From NCBI GenBank assembly GCA_049317265.1, contig JBMOIP010000019.1:14638-78637 (forward strand): a stretch of 64,000 nucleotides of DNA, in the 5' to 3' direction. Of the stretch, positions 25,414 through 34,178 are shown piece by piece. The position numbers and the translations under genes are program-made. The notes under the pieces were generated by a model. The model made no database searches and had not been told where the DNA came from. It worked only from the letters and a program-made list of their open reading frames with translations. Positions within the stretch are counted from its first letter, which is position 1. Each line of letters starts with the position of its first letter. This stretch comes from CAIVAT01 sp049317265. Lineage in GTDB: Bacteria; Bacteroidota; Bacteroidia; Bacteroidales; FEN-979.

Positions 25414-26461
25414 TACTTTTTACACCAGGCCGGGAATCAGGAGAATAGTGCTCCTTTTAGGGGTTGTCGGGCTGGCAATCACCACAGGATTTCTCTGGTA
25501 TTACTTCCGTGTAACAAAACCGGTGATCAGCCTGAAAGACAAGAAGTCCTGTTATCTTTTCATTCATACCGGTGCCTCGTTTAATTCCGTAATGGATTCA
25601 ATGGTAACGAAAGGATATCTCACTGACCCGGAATCCTTTGAATGGCTTGCACGAAAAAGGAGTTACGATGAGCATGTCAAACCCGGGAAGTATCGCCTCA
25701 CTAACGGGATGAGAAACAACGCGCTGGTTAATCTTCTCAAATCAGGGATGCAGGAGCCCGTGCGGATTGTCATTCAAAATGTAAGGACCCGCAGTGATCT
25801 TGCCGGCAGAATCGGGCGTTCACTGGAGGTTGATTCTCTGAAGTTAAGCAAACTTTTTATTGATCCTTCCTTCCTTGCCGGATATCACCTGTCGCCTCAG
25901 ACCCTGTTTGTTCTTTTCATTCCCGACACTTATGAATTTTATTGGAATACATCCGGCGATCAGCTCTTTAAGCGCATGCAGCAGGAGTATGAACGTTTCT
26001 GGACAGATGAACGGCGAAAACTGGCTGGCACACACCATTTGTCAATAGCGGAAGTTGTTACACTGGCTTCCATTGTAGAACGGGAGAGCAATAAAAAAGA
26101 GGAGAAGCCTGCGATTGCAGGAGTTTACCTGAACCGCCTGAAAAAAGGAATCCCCCTGCAAGCCGACCCGACCGTGATTTTTGCATGGAATGACTATCGC
26201 ATCAGGCGGGTGCTGAAGATGCACACCCAGATCAACTCACCATACAACACCTATCTGCACACAGGACTGCCTCCAGGCCCGATCTGCCTGCCGTCCATCT
26301 CGTCTGTTGATGCGGTTCTTCATGCCGAAAACCACGCCTATATCTATTTCTGTGCCCGGGAAGACCTGTCGGGATACCACAATTTTGCCGCCGACCTGGA
26401 GACCCACAACCGGAATGCCAGGAAGTACCAGAAAGCACTGGACAAAAGGAACATCAGGTGA
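25403..26461 (+). CDS. mltG: endolytic transglycosylase MltG
   Basis: Cleaves nascent peptidoglycan strands in the inner membrane, setting glycan chain length. The 352-residue protein has an N-terminal membrane anchor (IVLLLGVVGLAITTGFLWYYF), a LysM-like part and the YceG catalytic domain with ASIVERES (catalytic Glu about E226), GVYLNRLKKGIPLQADPTV and the late INSPYNTYLHTGLPPGPICLPS. Its start overlaps the GNAT gene by 11 bp, and its stop overlaps the next start by 4 bp (GTGA). Confidence 0.92.
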   Translation: MAGNTFYTRPGIRRIVLLLGVVGLAITTGFLWYYFRVTKPVISLKDKKSCYLFIHTGASFNSVMDSMVTKGYLTDPESFEWLARKRSYDEHVKPGKYRLTNGMRNNALVNLLKSGMQEPVRIVIQNVRTRSDLAGRIGRSLEVDSLKLSKLFIDPSFLAGYHLSPQTLFVLFIPDTYEFYWNTSGDQLFKRMQQEYERFWTDERRKLAGTHHLSIAEVVTLASIVERESNKKEEKPAIAGVYLNRLKKGIPLQADPTVIFAWNDYRIRRVLKMHTQINSPYNTYLHTGLPPGPICLPSISSVDAVLHAENHAYIYFCAREDLSGYHNFAADLETHNRNARKYQKALDKRNIR

Positions 26462-27405
26462 AAAACAGGGGAATCCGGGTAATTCTAGGTAATACAGCCC
26501 TTTGGCTGGCACTATTACTGGCTCTCCCGGTGGTTCTCAATGCACAGGCGGCAGATACTGTGATGGCTGATACAACCATGTTGAGGAAAGGCAGGCTCAC
26601 CGGCGTTCTAATTGCCCAGGGAACCCTTTACGTAGCATCCGTCACCGGGCTCTACTTCGCCTGGTATAAGGATTACCCTCAGTCATCTTTTCACCTGTTC
26701 AATGACGGCGGGGAGTGGATGCAGGTTGACAAGTGCGGGCATGCCATCTCGGCGAACTATATCAGCAGGATCGGATACAGCACCTACCGATGGTCGGGGG
26801 TGAAGGAGAAACAAGCTGCATGGTTCGGGGGCCTGCTTGGATTTGCCTATATGCTGAACATCGAGATCCTCGACGGTTTTTCGTCTGAATGGGGCTTTTC
26901 AACCGGCGACCTGGCTGCCAACACCATTGGAAGCATGATGTTCGTCGGTCAACAATTGGCATGGCATGAGCAGCGGTTCTCCCTGAAATACTCGTTTCAC
27001 CAGACACAATATGCACAGTACCGGCCTGATTTACTGGGAGAAAACCTGATCCAGAACATGATCAAGGACTACAATGGCCATTCATACTGGGTATCGGGGA
27101 ATATCTCCTCCTTCCTGTCAAAAAAATCCAGATTCCCCAGGTGGCTGAATGTTGCCTTAGGGTATGGCGCCGAAGGGATGACAGGCGCTTTTGGCAACTC
27201 AAACGGCAGCAACGGGAAACCGGTTCCCTCCTATCCCAGGTACCGTAAGTTCTTTCTTTCAGTGGATATTGACCTTACAAGAATCCCAACTAAATCGACG
27301 GTTTTAAAAGGGATTTTCACAGTGCTGAGTTTTATTAAAATTCCTGCGCCAACACTGGAATACAATACCCTCGGTCAATGGAAGGGACACGCTTTCTACT
27401 ATTAA
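26458..27405 (+). CDS. DUF2279 (YfiM-like) exported protein
   Basis: A 315-residue protein beginning at a GTG that overlaps the mltG stop. It has a signal peptide (LALLLALPVVLNAQA), then a DUF2279 domain with VDKCGHAISANYISRIGY, GFAYMLNIEILDGFSSEWGFSTGDLAAN and GENLIQNMIKDYNGHSYW. YfiM-like proteins are envelope proteins of unknown mechanism. Translational coupling to mltG suggests a shared envelope process, which is inference. Confidence 0.8.
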   Translation: MKNRGIRVILGNTALWLALLLALPVVLNAQAADTVMADTTMLRKGRLTGVLIAQGTLYVASVTGLYFAWYKDYPQSSFHLFNDGGEWMQVDKCGHAISANYISRIGYSTYRWSGVKEKQAAWFGGLLGFAYMLNIEILDGFSSEWGFSTGDLAANTIGSMMFVGQQLAWHEQRFSLKYSFHQTQYAQYRPDLLGENLIQNMIKDYNGHSYWVSGNISSFLSKKSRFPRWLNVALGYGAEGMTGAFGNSNGSNGKPVPSYPRYRKFFLSVDIDLTRIPTKSTVLKGIFTVLSFIKIPAPTLEYNTLGQWKGHAFYY

Positions 27406-27415
27406 AAATTTCTTG

Positions 27416-27423
27416 TACCTTTA
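27416..27423 (+). promoter_or_regulatory. candidate -7 element (TACCTTTA) for nnr
   Basis: Seven of eight matches to TAnnTTTG, 25 bp before the preferred nnr start at 27449 and downstream of an alternative in-frame start at 27413. Confidence 0.4.
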
Positions 27424-27448
27424 CTGGTTTATTTCTTATGCTGCGAAA

Positions 27449-28978
27449 ATGAAAATCCTTACCACTCAGCAGATCCGGCAGGCGGATGCCTATACCATTG
27501 CCAACGAGCCGATTGCAGACATCGACCTGATGGAACGTGCTGCCGGAGTGTGTTTTACCTGGCTGAAGGCACAAACCCCGGCTGGTCAGTTTATTAAGGT
27601 TTTCTGCGGTTCCGGGAACAACGGTGGCGATGGACTTGCGGTTTCAAGAATGTTGGTATCTGCCGGTTACCGTGTATCCGTGTTTGTTTTAGCCCCCCCG
27701 GAGAAAATGTCGGAAAGTTGCAGGGTGAATTTTGAAAGGATCAGCCAGTGCCATGATGAAGGATTGATTGAATGCAGGCTGGTGACCGAACAAACTGCTT
27801 TACCGGCGATTGAAAAATCGGACATTGTAATTGATGCCATTTTTGGAAGCGGGCTTACCAGGGCTGCCGAAGGAATCGCTGCTGCTGCTATTTACCATAT
27901 TAACAACTCCGGAGCGTTGGTTGTCTCAATTGATGTGCCATCCGGCCTCTATTGTGATGCAACAACCCAGACTACACCTGTCCACCTTGTCATCTGTGCC
28001 GATCATACCCTGACTTTTGCGCCACCCAAACTGGCATTTTTCTTCCCCGAAAACGACCCGTTCGTTGGTGACTGGCATCTGCTGAATATCGGTCTCCACG
28101 AGGGTTTCATTGATGCGGAAAACACACAGAATTTCATGATGGAGGCCGGAGATATTGCCCCACTCATCAGGAAACGCAACAGGTATGCTCATAAGGGTAC
28201 TTTTGGCCATGCCCTGATCATTGCAGGCTCCGGGGGAAAGATGGGAGCTGCCGTTCTCTCTGCCACTTCGTGTCTTCGTTCGGGGCCGGGGCTTGTCACC
28301 ATGAGGGTGCCTGCATCAGGCGTTACCATACTCCAGGGTGCGATTCCTGAAGCCATGTTGTCCATTGATCCCGGTGAAAATCATTTTTCAGAGGCTCCCG
28401 ACCTCACACCCTATTCGTCCATTGCCATTGGCCCCGGGATCGCGACCAATCCTGACACGGTCAACGCGCTTAAAATCCTGATTCAACATGCAAAAAGCCC
28501 CATATTATTCGATGCTGATGCCATCAACATTCTTGCGGCGAATAAAACATGGCTGGGCTTTATACCCAAGGCTTGCATCTTCACACCCCATCCCAGGGAA
28601 TTTGAGCGGCTCGCAGGGACAAGCAGCAACGACTTTGAACGCAACCGCATGCAGCGTGATTTTTCATTCAGGTATCAATGTTATGTGGTATTGAAAGGGG
28701 CTCATACTGCGATTACGACACCCGATGGACGTTGTTTTTTCAACACAACCGGAAATCCGGGGATGGCCACCGGCGGAAGCGGTGATGTGCTCACCGGGAT
28801 CCTTGCCGGGATCATGGCACAGGGTTATTCATCACTAGAATCCTGCCTTCTGGGAGTTTTCATCCATGGGCTGGCAGGCGACATTGCATTGGAGGAACAA
28901 GGATTTGAGGCGCTGATCGCCGGAGACATTACAAAAAACATTGGAAAATCATTTCAGACTCTTTATGGAAAATTTTGA
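27449..28978 (+). CDS. nnr: bifunctional NAD(P)H-hydrate epimerase/dehydratase
   Basis: Repairs hydrated NAD(P)H. The 509-residue protein fuses an N-terminal YjeF epimerase domain (DLMERAAG, FCGSGNNGGDGLAVSRML, IVIDAIFGSGL) and a C-terminal ADP-dependent dehydratase domain (YAHKGTFGHALIIAGSGGKMGAA, AIGPGIATNPD, HPREFERLAG, TGNPGMATGGSGDVLTGILA). The start at 27449 (MKILTTQQIRQADAYT) is the usual N-terminus; 12 upstream codons are unlikely to be translated. The 3' end overlaps the HD-domain gene by 14 bp. Confidence 0.93.
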   Translation: MKILTTQQIRQADAYTIANEPIADIDLMERAAGVCFTWLKAQTPAGQFIKVFCGSGNNGGDGLAVSRMLVSAGYRVSVFVLAPPEKMSESCRVNFERISQCHDEGLIECRLVTEQTALPAIEKSDIVIDAIFGSGLTRAAEGIAAAAIYHINNSGALVVSIDVPSGLYCDATTQTTPVHLVICADHTLTFAPPKLAFFFPENDPFVGDWHLLNIGLHEGFIDAENTQNFMMEAGDIAPLIRKRNRYAHKGTFGHALIIAGSGGKMGAAVLSATSCLRSGPGLVTMRVPASGVTILQGAIPEAMLSIDPGENHFSEAPDLTPYSSIAIGPGIATNPDTVNALKILIQHAKSPILFDADAINILAANKTWLGFIPKACIFTPHPREFERLAGTSSNDFERNRMQRDFSFRYQCYVVLKGAHTAITTPDGRCFFNTTGNPGMATGGSGDVLTGILAGIMAQGYSSLESCLLGVFIHGLAGDIALEEQGFEALIAGDITKNIGKSFQTLYGKF

Positions 28979-29549
28979 AAAAGACCTCCTGGCCGGGATG
29001 GTCATCGCCCCTTATCTTCAGAAAGCCACTGCTTTACGCGGCGTAAAACGATATGTTGGCGGAAATCAGTTCCGGCATGCGTTTGCTACTTTTGCGATTC
29101 TGATCGACTACCACTATATGGATTCAGTGCTGCTGAAGGCCTCTGTGATCCATGATTTGCTTGAGGATGTCAAATGTGTTTCCTACGATGAGATCCGGGC
29201 GATCGACCGGGATGGACAGCAGGTACTTGAACTCGTGCTGGAGGTAACGCGCCAGAAGCCAGAGAGCAAGCAGGACTTCCTTAAACGGATATTAGAGGAG
29301 GGGTCTGACTTTGCAAAAGTATTGAAGTGTGCCGACCGCATCAGCAACCTCACCGATCTGCATCCCGACATCTTCGACAAGGAGTACATTAAAAACATGA
29401 TGGCCGACACCAAGAAGTGGGTCATTCCAATGGCCCGGCAGGTGAACCAGGATATGTTATTTGAACTGGAAGACCTGATCAAGCGCCGCGAAACAAATAT
29501 GAAATACTCCTCTTCGATCTGGCCTTTAAAACGTAATGATAAAGGCTAA
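28965..29549 (+). CDS. HD-domain hydrolase (MESH1/RelA-SpoT HD-like)
   Basis: A 194-residue stand-alone HD protein with histidine and aspartate metal ligands in NQFRHAFATFAILIDYH and SVIHDLLEDV, then KCADRISNLTDLHP. This arrangement matches the HD domain of RelA/SpoT and small alarmone hydrolases, so (p)ppGpp or nucleotide hydrolysis is plausible but unproven. No synthetase or regulatory domain is present. Translation overlaps nnr by 14 bp. The stop shares the bases CTAA with that of the convergent parE gene. Confidence 0.72.
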   Translation: MENFEKDLLAGMVIAPYLQKATALRGVKRYVGGNQFRHAFATFAILIDYHYMDSVLLKASVIHDLLEDVKCVSYDEIRAIDRDGQQVLELVLEVTRQKPESKQDFLKRILEEGSDFAKVLKCADRISNLTDLHPDIFDKEYIKNMMADTKKWVIPMARQVNQDMLFELEDLIKRRETNMKYSSSIWPLKRNDKG

Positions 29550-31402
29550 GCGAACACTGCTTCTTCGAGAATATCAGCTTCCACCCTCAGATTATCAATG
29601 ATAAAATTTTGCCGCTCCGGGGTGTTTTTTCCCATGTAAAAGGTAAGCACATCCAATACAGCCGACTCCTTGGTCAGGATGACCGGGTCGAGCCTGATGT
29701 CTTTGGCAATGAAATACTTAAACTCATCGGGAGAGATTTCTCCAAGCCCTTTAAACCTGGTAATTTCGGGATTTACCCCGAGCTGGTCCATGGCTGCACG
29801 TTTCTCCTCCTCCGAGTAACAATAGATCGTTTTCTGTTTGTTCCTGACCCTGAACAGGGGTGTCTGCAGGATATAGAGGTGTCCGTTTCGTACCAGGTCG
29901 GGATAGAACTGCAGGAAGAAGGTCAGCAACAGCAGGCGGATATGCATCCCATCTACATCGGCATCGGTGGCGACCACCACGTAGTTGTAACGCAGATTTT
30001 CGAGTCCCTCTTCCATGTTGAGGGCCGACTGTAACAGGTTAAACTCTTCGTTTTCATAAACCACACGCTTGCTTAATCCGAAGCAGTTGAGCGGTTTTCC
30101 CTTGAGGCTGAAAACCGCCTGGGTATTTACATCGCGGGCCTTGGTAATGGAACCGCTGGCAGAATCGCCCTCCGTTATAAATATGGAAGATTCATAACGC
30201 CGTTCATCATGGTTATTGTAATGAATCCGGCAGTCGCGCAGTTTCTTGTTATGAAGGCTGACCTTTTTAACACTCTCCTTGGCAATCTTTTTAATGTTAG
30301 CCCACTCCTTGCGCTCCTTTTCACTCTGCATGATCTTGCGGAGCAAGGCCTCTGCCACTTCGGTATTCATATGAAGGAAATTGTCAAGCTGTTTTTTGAC
30401 AATGTCCATGATGTAGTTCCGGATGGTGATACCATCGGGCTCAACGTGGAGGGAGCCGAGTTTGGTTTTAGTCTGTGATTCAAACAAGGGATCCTGGACT
30501 TTCACACTTAGCGCCGCCACAAGAGATGCCTTGATATCATTGGTGTCGAAATCCTTTTTGTAAAATTCCCGGATCGTCTTCACCAGCGCCTCCCGAAATG
30601 CAGCCTGGTGTGTTCCGCCCTGGGTGGTATGTTGTCCGTTTACAAAGGAGTAGTACTCTTCCCCATACATCTCGCAATGGGTAAAGGCACACTCGAATTC
30701 TCCATCCCGCAAATGAATGATCGGGTAAAGCACCGGTGTATCGATGTAGCTGTTGAGGAGGTCGAGCAATCCGTTCTGGGCATGAAACCGCTCGCCGTTG
30801 AAGATGATGGTGAGTCCATTGTTGAGAAATACGTAATTCCACAACATTTTCTGCACGTATTCCGGAATGTAATGGTACTTCCCGAAAATATCCTCGTCGG
30901 GCACGAAGGTGATGATGGTCCCGGATCTTAGTTCAGAATCCTTTTCCGGATCATCCAATACCACGACACCCCGGGTGAACTCTACAATATGGGTTCTGTT
31001 TTCGCGGATGGCCTGCACTTTGAACATGGAGGAGAGCGCGTTGACCGCCTTGGATCCCACGCCGTTCAGTCCTACTGCCTTTTTAAAAACAGACGAATCG
31101 TATTTGGCCCCGGTGTTGATTTTGGCAACACAGTCAACAACCTTTCCCAACGGAATCCCGCGGCCATAGTCACGCACACAAACCAGCTGGTCTTTGATGG
31201 TCACCTCGATGGTCTTGCCATATCCCATGACGAACTCGTCGATGGAATTATCGAGAATCTCCTTAATCATCACATAAATACCATCATCGGGCGAAGAGCC
31301 GTCACCCAGCTTGCCAATGTACATCCCGGGCCTGAGCCTGATGTGTTCGCACCACTCCAGCGACTGTATGCTGTCTTCATTATATGCTACCTCTTTGCTC
31401 AT
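29546..31402 (-). CDS. parE: DNA topoisomerase IV subunit B (ParE-type)
   Basis: The ATPase/toprim subunit of a type IIA topoisomerase; relaxes and decatenates DNA with ParC. The 618-residue protein has the GHKL ATPase (RLRPGMYIGKLGD, KEILDNSIDEF, RDYGRGIPLG, GLNGVGSKAVNALS), the QTKTKLGS switch segment, and the toprim core (IFITEGDSASGSI, SLKGKPLN, VVATDADVDGMHIRLLLL). No ATPase insertion or C-terminal GyrB extension is seen, favouring ParE over GyrB. parC is not in this window. Convergent with the HD gene. Confidence 0.9.
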   Translation of the reverse strand: MSKEVAYNEDSIQSLEWCEHIRLRPGMYIGKLGDGSSPDDGIYVMIKEILDNSIDEFVMGYGKTIEVTIKDQLVCVRDYGRGIPLGKVVDCVAKINTGAKYDSSVFKKAVGLNGVGSKAVNALSSMFKVQAIRENRTHIVEFTRGVVVLDDPEKDSELRSGTIITFVPDEDIFGKYHYIPEYVQKMLWNYVFLNNGLTIIFNGERFHAQNGLLDLLNSYIDTPVLYPIIHLRDGEFECAFTHCEMYGEEYYSFVNGQHTTQGGTHQAAFREALVKTIREFYKKDFDTNDIKASLVAALSVKVQDPLFESQTKTKLGSLHVEPDGITIRNYIMDIVKKQLDNFLHMNTEVAEALLRKIMQSEKERKEWANIKKIAKESVKKVSLHNKKLRDCRIHYNNHDERRYESSIFITEGDSASGSITKARDVNTQAVFSLKGKPLNCFGLSKRVVYENEEFNLLQSALNMEEGLENLRYNYVVVATDADVDGMHIRLLLLTFFLQFYPDLVRNGHLYILQTPLFRVRNKQKTIYCYSEEEKRAAMDQLGVNPEITRFKGLGEISPDEFKYFIAKDIRLDPVILTKESAVLDVLTFYMGKNTPERQNFIIDNLRVEADILEEAVFA

Positions 31403-31425
31403 TCAGTTGGATATGATTTCCGCGG

Positions 31426-31433
31426 CAAAGATA
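31426..31433 (-). promoter_or_regulatory. -7 element (TATCTTTG) for parE
   Basis: Perfect TAnnTTTG on the minus strand, 23 bp upstream of the parE start. Confidence 0.55.
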
Positions 31434-31547
31434 ACGGAAACGCCTGTCAACGCTCTATTAATCCATATTTTTTTTCAATTAAGTTATGCACAATTCCCGG
31501 GGAATGCGTTACTTTGCACTCTGTTAAAAAGTTAACTACACAAACTC

Positions 31548-32327
31548 ATGGCACTGGTATTAAAAGAACTGAAAGAACACATCGGGTGGATCACCCTGAA
31601 TCACGATGCTAAGCGGAATGCCCTCAGCATCGCACTGCTCACTGAACTGTTGCAGGCATTGAAATCGTTGAAAGAAGAGAAGGCAAGGGTGATCATCATC
31701 CGGGCAAACCATGGGATGAAGGTCTGGTCCTCAGGTTTTTTCATCGATGAGCTTCCCCGCGACGGAAGTGATCCGCTGGCGTATGACAACCCGTTGCAAA
31801 AGGTGATCCGCGCCATCCAGGGAACTCCGGTTCCAGTGATTGCCATGGCTGAAGGAAGCATCTGGGGAGGAGCATGCAACATTGCCTTTGTATGCGACAT
31901 GGTGATCGGGACAAAAGACACCTGCCTCGCCATCACCCCTGCAAAAATCGGGGTTCCTTATAACACCTCGGGTATTTTACAATTCCTCGACATCATCGGT
32001 TCCCATATCGTTAAGGAGATGTTCTTCACTGCCGAGCCGATCTCAGCTTTAAAAGCCCTGGAACTCGGAATCATTAACCACATGGTTGATGCCGGTGACC
32101 TGGAGAACTTCACCATCAGGCTTGCCAACAAGATCATCGCCAACTCACCGCTCAGCATACAGGTCATCAAGGAGCAGCTGAACATCCTGGGAAATGCCCT
32201 TCCGATGACCCCGCAAACGTTTGAACACATCGACATGCTTCGTCGTATTGCCGGAACCAGCGACGATTACCTGGAGGGGATCAAAGCGTTTTATGAGAAG
32301 AGGAAGCCGGAGTTTAAGGGAGAGTGA
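31548..32327 (+). CDS. scpB: methylmalonyl-CoA decarboxylase (crotonase superfamily)
   Basis: Decarboxylates methylmalonyl-CoA to propionyl-CoA. The 259-residue protein is crotonase-fold with features shared with E. coli ScpB rather than ordinary enoyl-CoA hydratases: KVWSSGFFIDELP, DPLAYDNPLQKVIRAIQ, EGSIWGGACNIAF, PAKIGVPYNTSG, HIVKEMFFTAEPISALKALELG and the C-terminal EKRKPEF. No other genes of the methylmalonyl-CoA pathway are adjacent. Near-consensus promoter sequence TTACTTTG is at 31509-31516. Confidence 0.82.
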   Translation: MALVLKELKEHIGWITLNHDAKRNALSIALLTELLQALKSLKEEKARVIIIRANHGMKVWSSGFFIDELPRDGSDPLAYDNPLQKVIRAIQGTPVPVIAMAEGSIWGGACNIAFVCDMVIGTKDTCLAITPAKIGVPYNTSGILQFLDIIGSHIVKEMFFTAEPISALKALELGIINHMVDAGDLENFTIRLANKIIANSPLSIQVIKEQLNILGNALPMTPQTFEHIDMLRRIAGTSDDYLEGIKAFYEKRKPEFKGE

Positions 32328-32328
32328 C

Positions 32329-32353
32329 GAATATTGAATATTGAATATTGAAC
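32329..32353. repeat. 7-bp-period repeat (GAATATT units)
   Basis: Three tandem GAATATT units starting two bases after the scpB stop, followed by related TTTGAA motifs up to about 32390. A reverse-complement relative lies at 46188-46215. Confidence 0.75.
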
Positions 32354-32410
32354 AACGAATTTTGAAGTTTGAACTTTGAGGTTTGGGAGGGGTGAGATAA
32401 ACTGGGGCGA

Positions 32411-32797
32411 TCAGAGCAGTCCGGCGTTTTTCAGAATTTCGAAAAGTTTGGGTTGGGTTTGTGCATAATCAACTAGTACAGCCAGGATGCGCTGATCCTG
32501 TTTTTTAAGCGGGGCCAGCGATAGTTTCCGGTCCCAGAAAGCGAAACCGAAAATGCTGATCATCATGGTTGTGAAGATGCCAACGATCGCCCACAGGAAA
32601 TTAAACAACTGGTCGAACCGTTTATCCATTGCCTCAAAACGAGTATTCATCTCCGTTTTGACAGATTCGATTTTTTGCTCTGTCCTGACAATCCGGTCAC
32701 GGTCATCCAGGGTAAATGGGATATCCTTCGTTTCTGCCAAACCAACCATTGGCAATACGAGGATGATAAACATGATAATTTTCTGAATTGTTTTCAT
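32411..32797 (-). CDS. small membrane protein with coiled coil, function unknown
   Basis: A 128-residue protein with a signal-like first helix (KIIMFIILVLPMVGLA), a charged coiled-coil segment (residues about 35-65, RIVRTEQKIESVKTEM and a Phe-containing repeat), a transmembrane helix (LWAIVGIFTTMMISIFGFAFW) and a short cytoplasmic tail. It resembles small membrane-coiled-coil proteins common in Bacteroidota and other bacteria; no function is assigned. A perfect -7 element is 45 bp upstream. Confidence 0.6.
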   Translation of the reverse strand: MKTIQKIIMFIILVLPMVGLAETKDIPFTLDDRDRIVRTEQKIESVKTEMNTRFEAMDKRFDQLFNFLWAIVGIFTTMMISIFGFAFWDRKLSLAPLKKQDQRILAVLVDYAQTQPKLFEILKNAGLL

Positions 32798-32841
32798 TTT
32801 TTCCTTTGATTAAGTTTTTATGCTTAATCGGTATTGCCATG

Positions 32842-32849
32842 CAAAGGTA
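32842..32849 (-). promoter_or_regulatory. -7 element (TACCTTTG)
   Basis: Perfect TAnnTTTG on the minus strand, 44 bp upstream of the small membrane protein gene at 32797. Confidence 0.5.
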
Positions 32850-32900
32850 ACACGGAAAATAACAAAATGTTCATAACCTTTTTAAAAGTGATTCAGCTTC

Positions 32901-34178
32901 CTACATTTTTTTCATTTCACTCACGAACAACCTGATATCAGTTGGAGTGAGCAGAAAGTCGCGCAATTTCAACTTCGTCATCCTTGAGAAAAGGAGAAAT
33001 TGATAAAGGGTCAGGCAGGTATAGGAGATAGTGGCAGATATCCCGGCGCCTGCAATGCCATACCTGGGAATAAGCAGTAAACCAAGTCCGACAGTAAATA
33101 CCAGCCCGATGGCGGAACTGATGGCATTCTGATACGGTTTGTTAATGGCCGAGAAGAAACCGCTGAAAATCATGGAAACACTAAGTACGACAACACCGGG
33201 TGCCAGGGATGCAATCACCAGCTTGACTTCGCCGAAATCAGCGGTAAACAACCCCACGAATACAAACTTTGGAATGGCCAGCACCAGCAGAATAGCTGCC
33301 GTGGTTACAATCCAGGATATTTTCGCAAGGGTGAGGGTGAGTTTCACACTGTAATCGTAATCCATTTCGTTGGCGAGTCTTGAATACTGAACTGTGGCGA
33401 TGCTGCGGCTGATCAGCCAGACGCCCTCGGCTAGCTGCATTCCGAGCGAAAGAACCCCCACCGCCCCGCGTCCGATGTAGAAGTCGACAAACTTCAGGCT
33501 CAGCCGGTAATTCATTGCCTGGAAAATATTGGCCACCTGGACATAGGTGCCAAACCGCAGGATCTCCATAACCAACTCTTTCATGCCGGTAAGCGGTACC
33601 CTTTTAAAAGAAGGATACAAAATGATCAGCCCCAGCAGTAGTGAGAGTGAGTAAGAGATCAGCACCGTATAGTAATAGGCCATCACCTCGAAACTGTGCA
33701 GACCGAACAGCATGAAAAGCAGGATAATAAAGAGAACCACAGCCTGCAGCAGGCTGAGGATATTGAAGGATTTCACCTGCTCAAGGCCAAGCAGCAGCAT
33801 GCAATTTGCCGAGGCAATCGACATTACGAGAGCAAGGATGAGTACCGGAACAAAATAACCTGCCGGGATGATCTCAACAATGGGGAACATCTGGCCCAGG
33901 AACTGTAATATACAGGCAGTCAACACTGTAATAACAAACGACCAGGCATAGGCAGGGATTATCAATTTAAAAATACCTGTCCGGGGAGTCATATAGATCA
34001 GTGCGCCTCCAGCCACAAAGTTGGTAAACAGCTGAATGATGGCCACAGAAAAGATCATCAGGCTGATGGTTCCGACCTTTTCGGCACCCAGGTAATGGGC
34101 GTTGAGTGTCCAGGTTGAAAATGCTATGATTGCAGTAATAACCCGGGTTCCGATAGTTCCAAGGATCTTCTTAAGCAT
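32901..34178 (-). CDS. Wzx-like polysaccharide flippase
   Basis: A 425-residue membrane protein with about twelve hydrophobic helices, of the polysaccharide biosynthesis (MATE-like oligosaccharide flippase) family. It starts with TRVITAIIAFSTWTLNAHYLGAEKVGTISL and contains the family loop GAVGVLSLGMQLAEGVWLIS. It should move lipid-linked sugars across the inner membrane. It is the last gene of the glycan operon and overlaps the preceding gene by 8 bp. The sugar substrate cannot be inferred. Confidence 0.82.
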   Translation of the reverse strand: MLKKILGTIGTRVITAIIAFSTWTLNAHYLGAEKVGTISLMIFSVAIIQLFTNFVAGGALIYMTPRTGIFKLIIPAYAWSFVITVLTACILQFLGQMFPIVEIIPAGYFVPVLILALVMSIASANCMLLLGLEQVKSFNILSLLQAVVLFIILLFMLFGLHSFEVMAYYYTVLISYSLSLLLGLIILYPSFKRVPLTGMKELVMEILRFGTYVQVANIFQAMNYRLSLKFVDFYIGRGAVGVLSLGMQLAEGVWLISRSIATVQYSRLANEMDYDYSVKLTLTLAKISWIVTTAAILLVLAIPKFVFVGLFTADFGEVKLVIASLAPGVVVLSVSMIFSGFFSAINKPYQNAISSAIGLVFTVGLGLLLIPRYGIAGAGISATISYTCLTLYQFLLFSRMTKLKLRDFLLTPTDIRLFVSEMKKM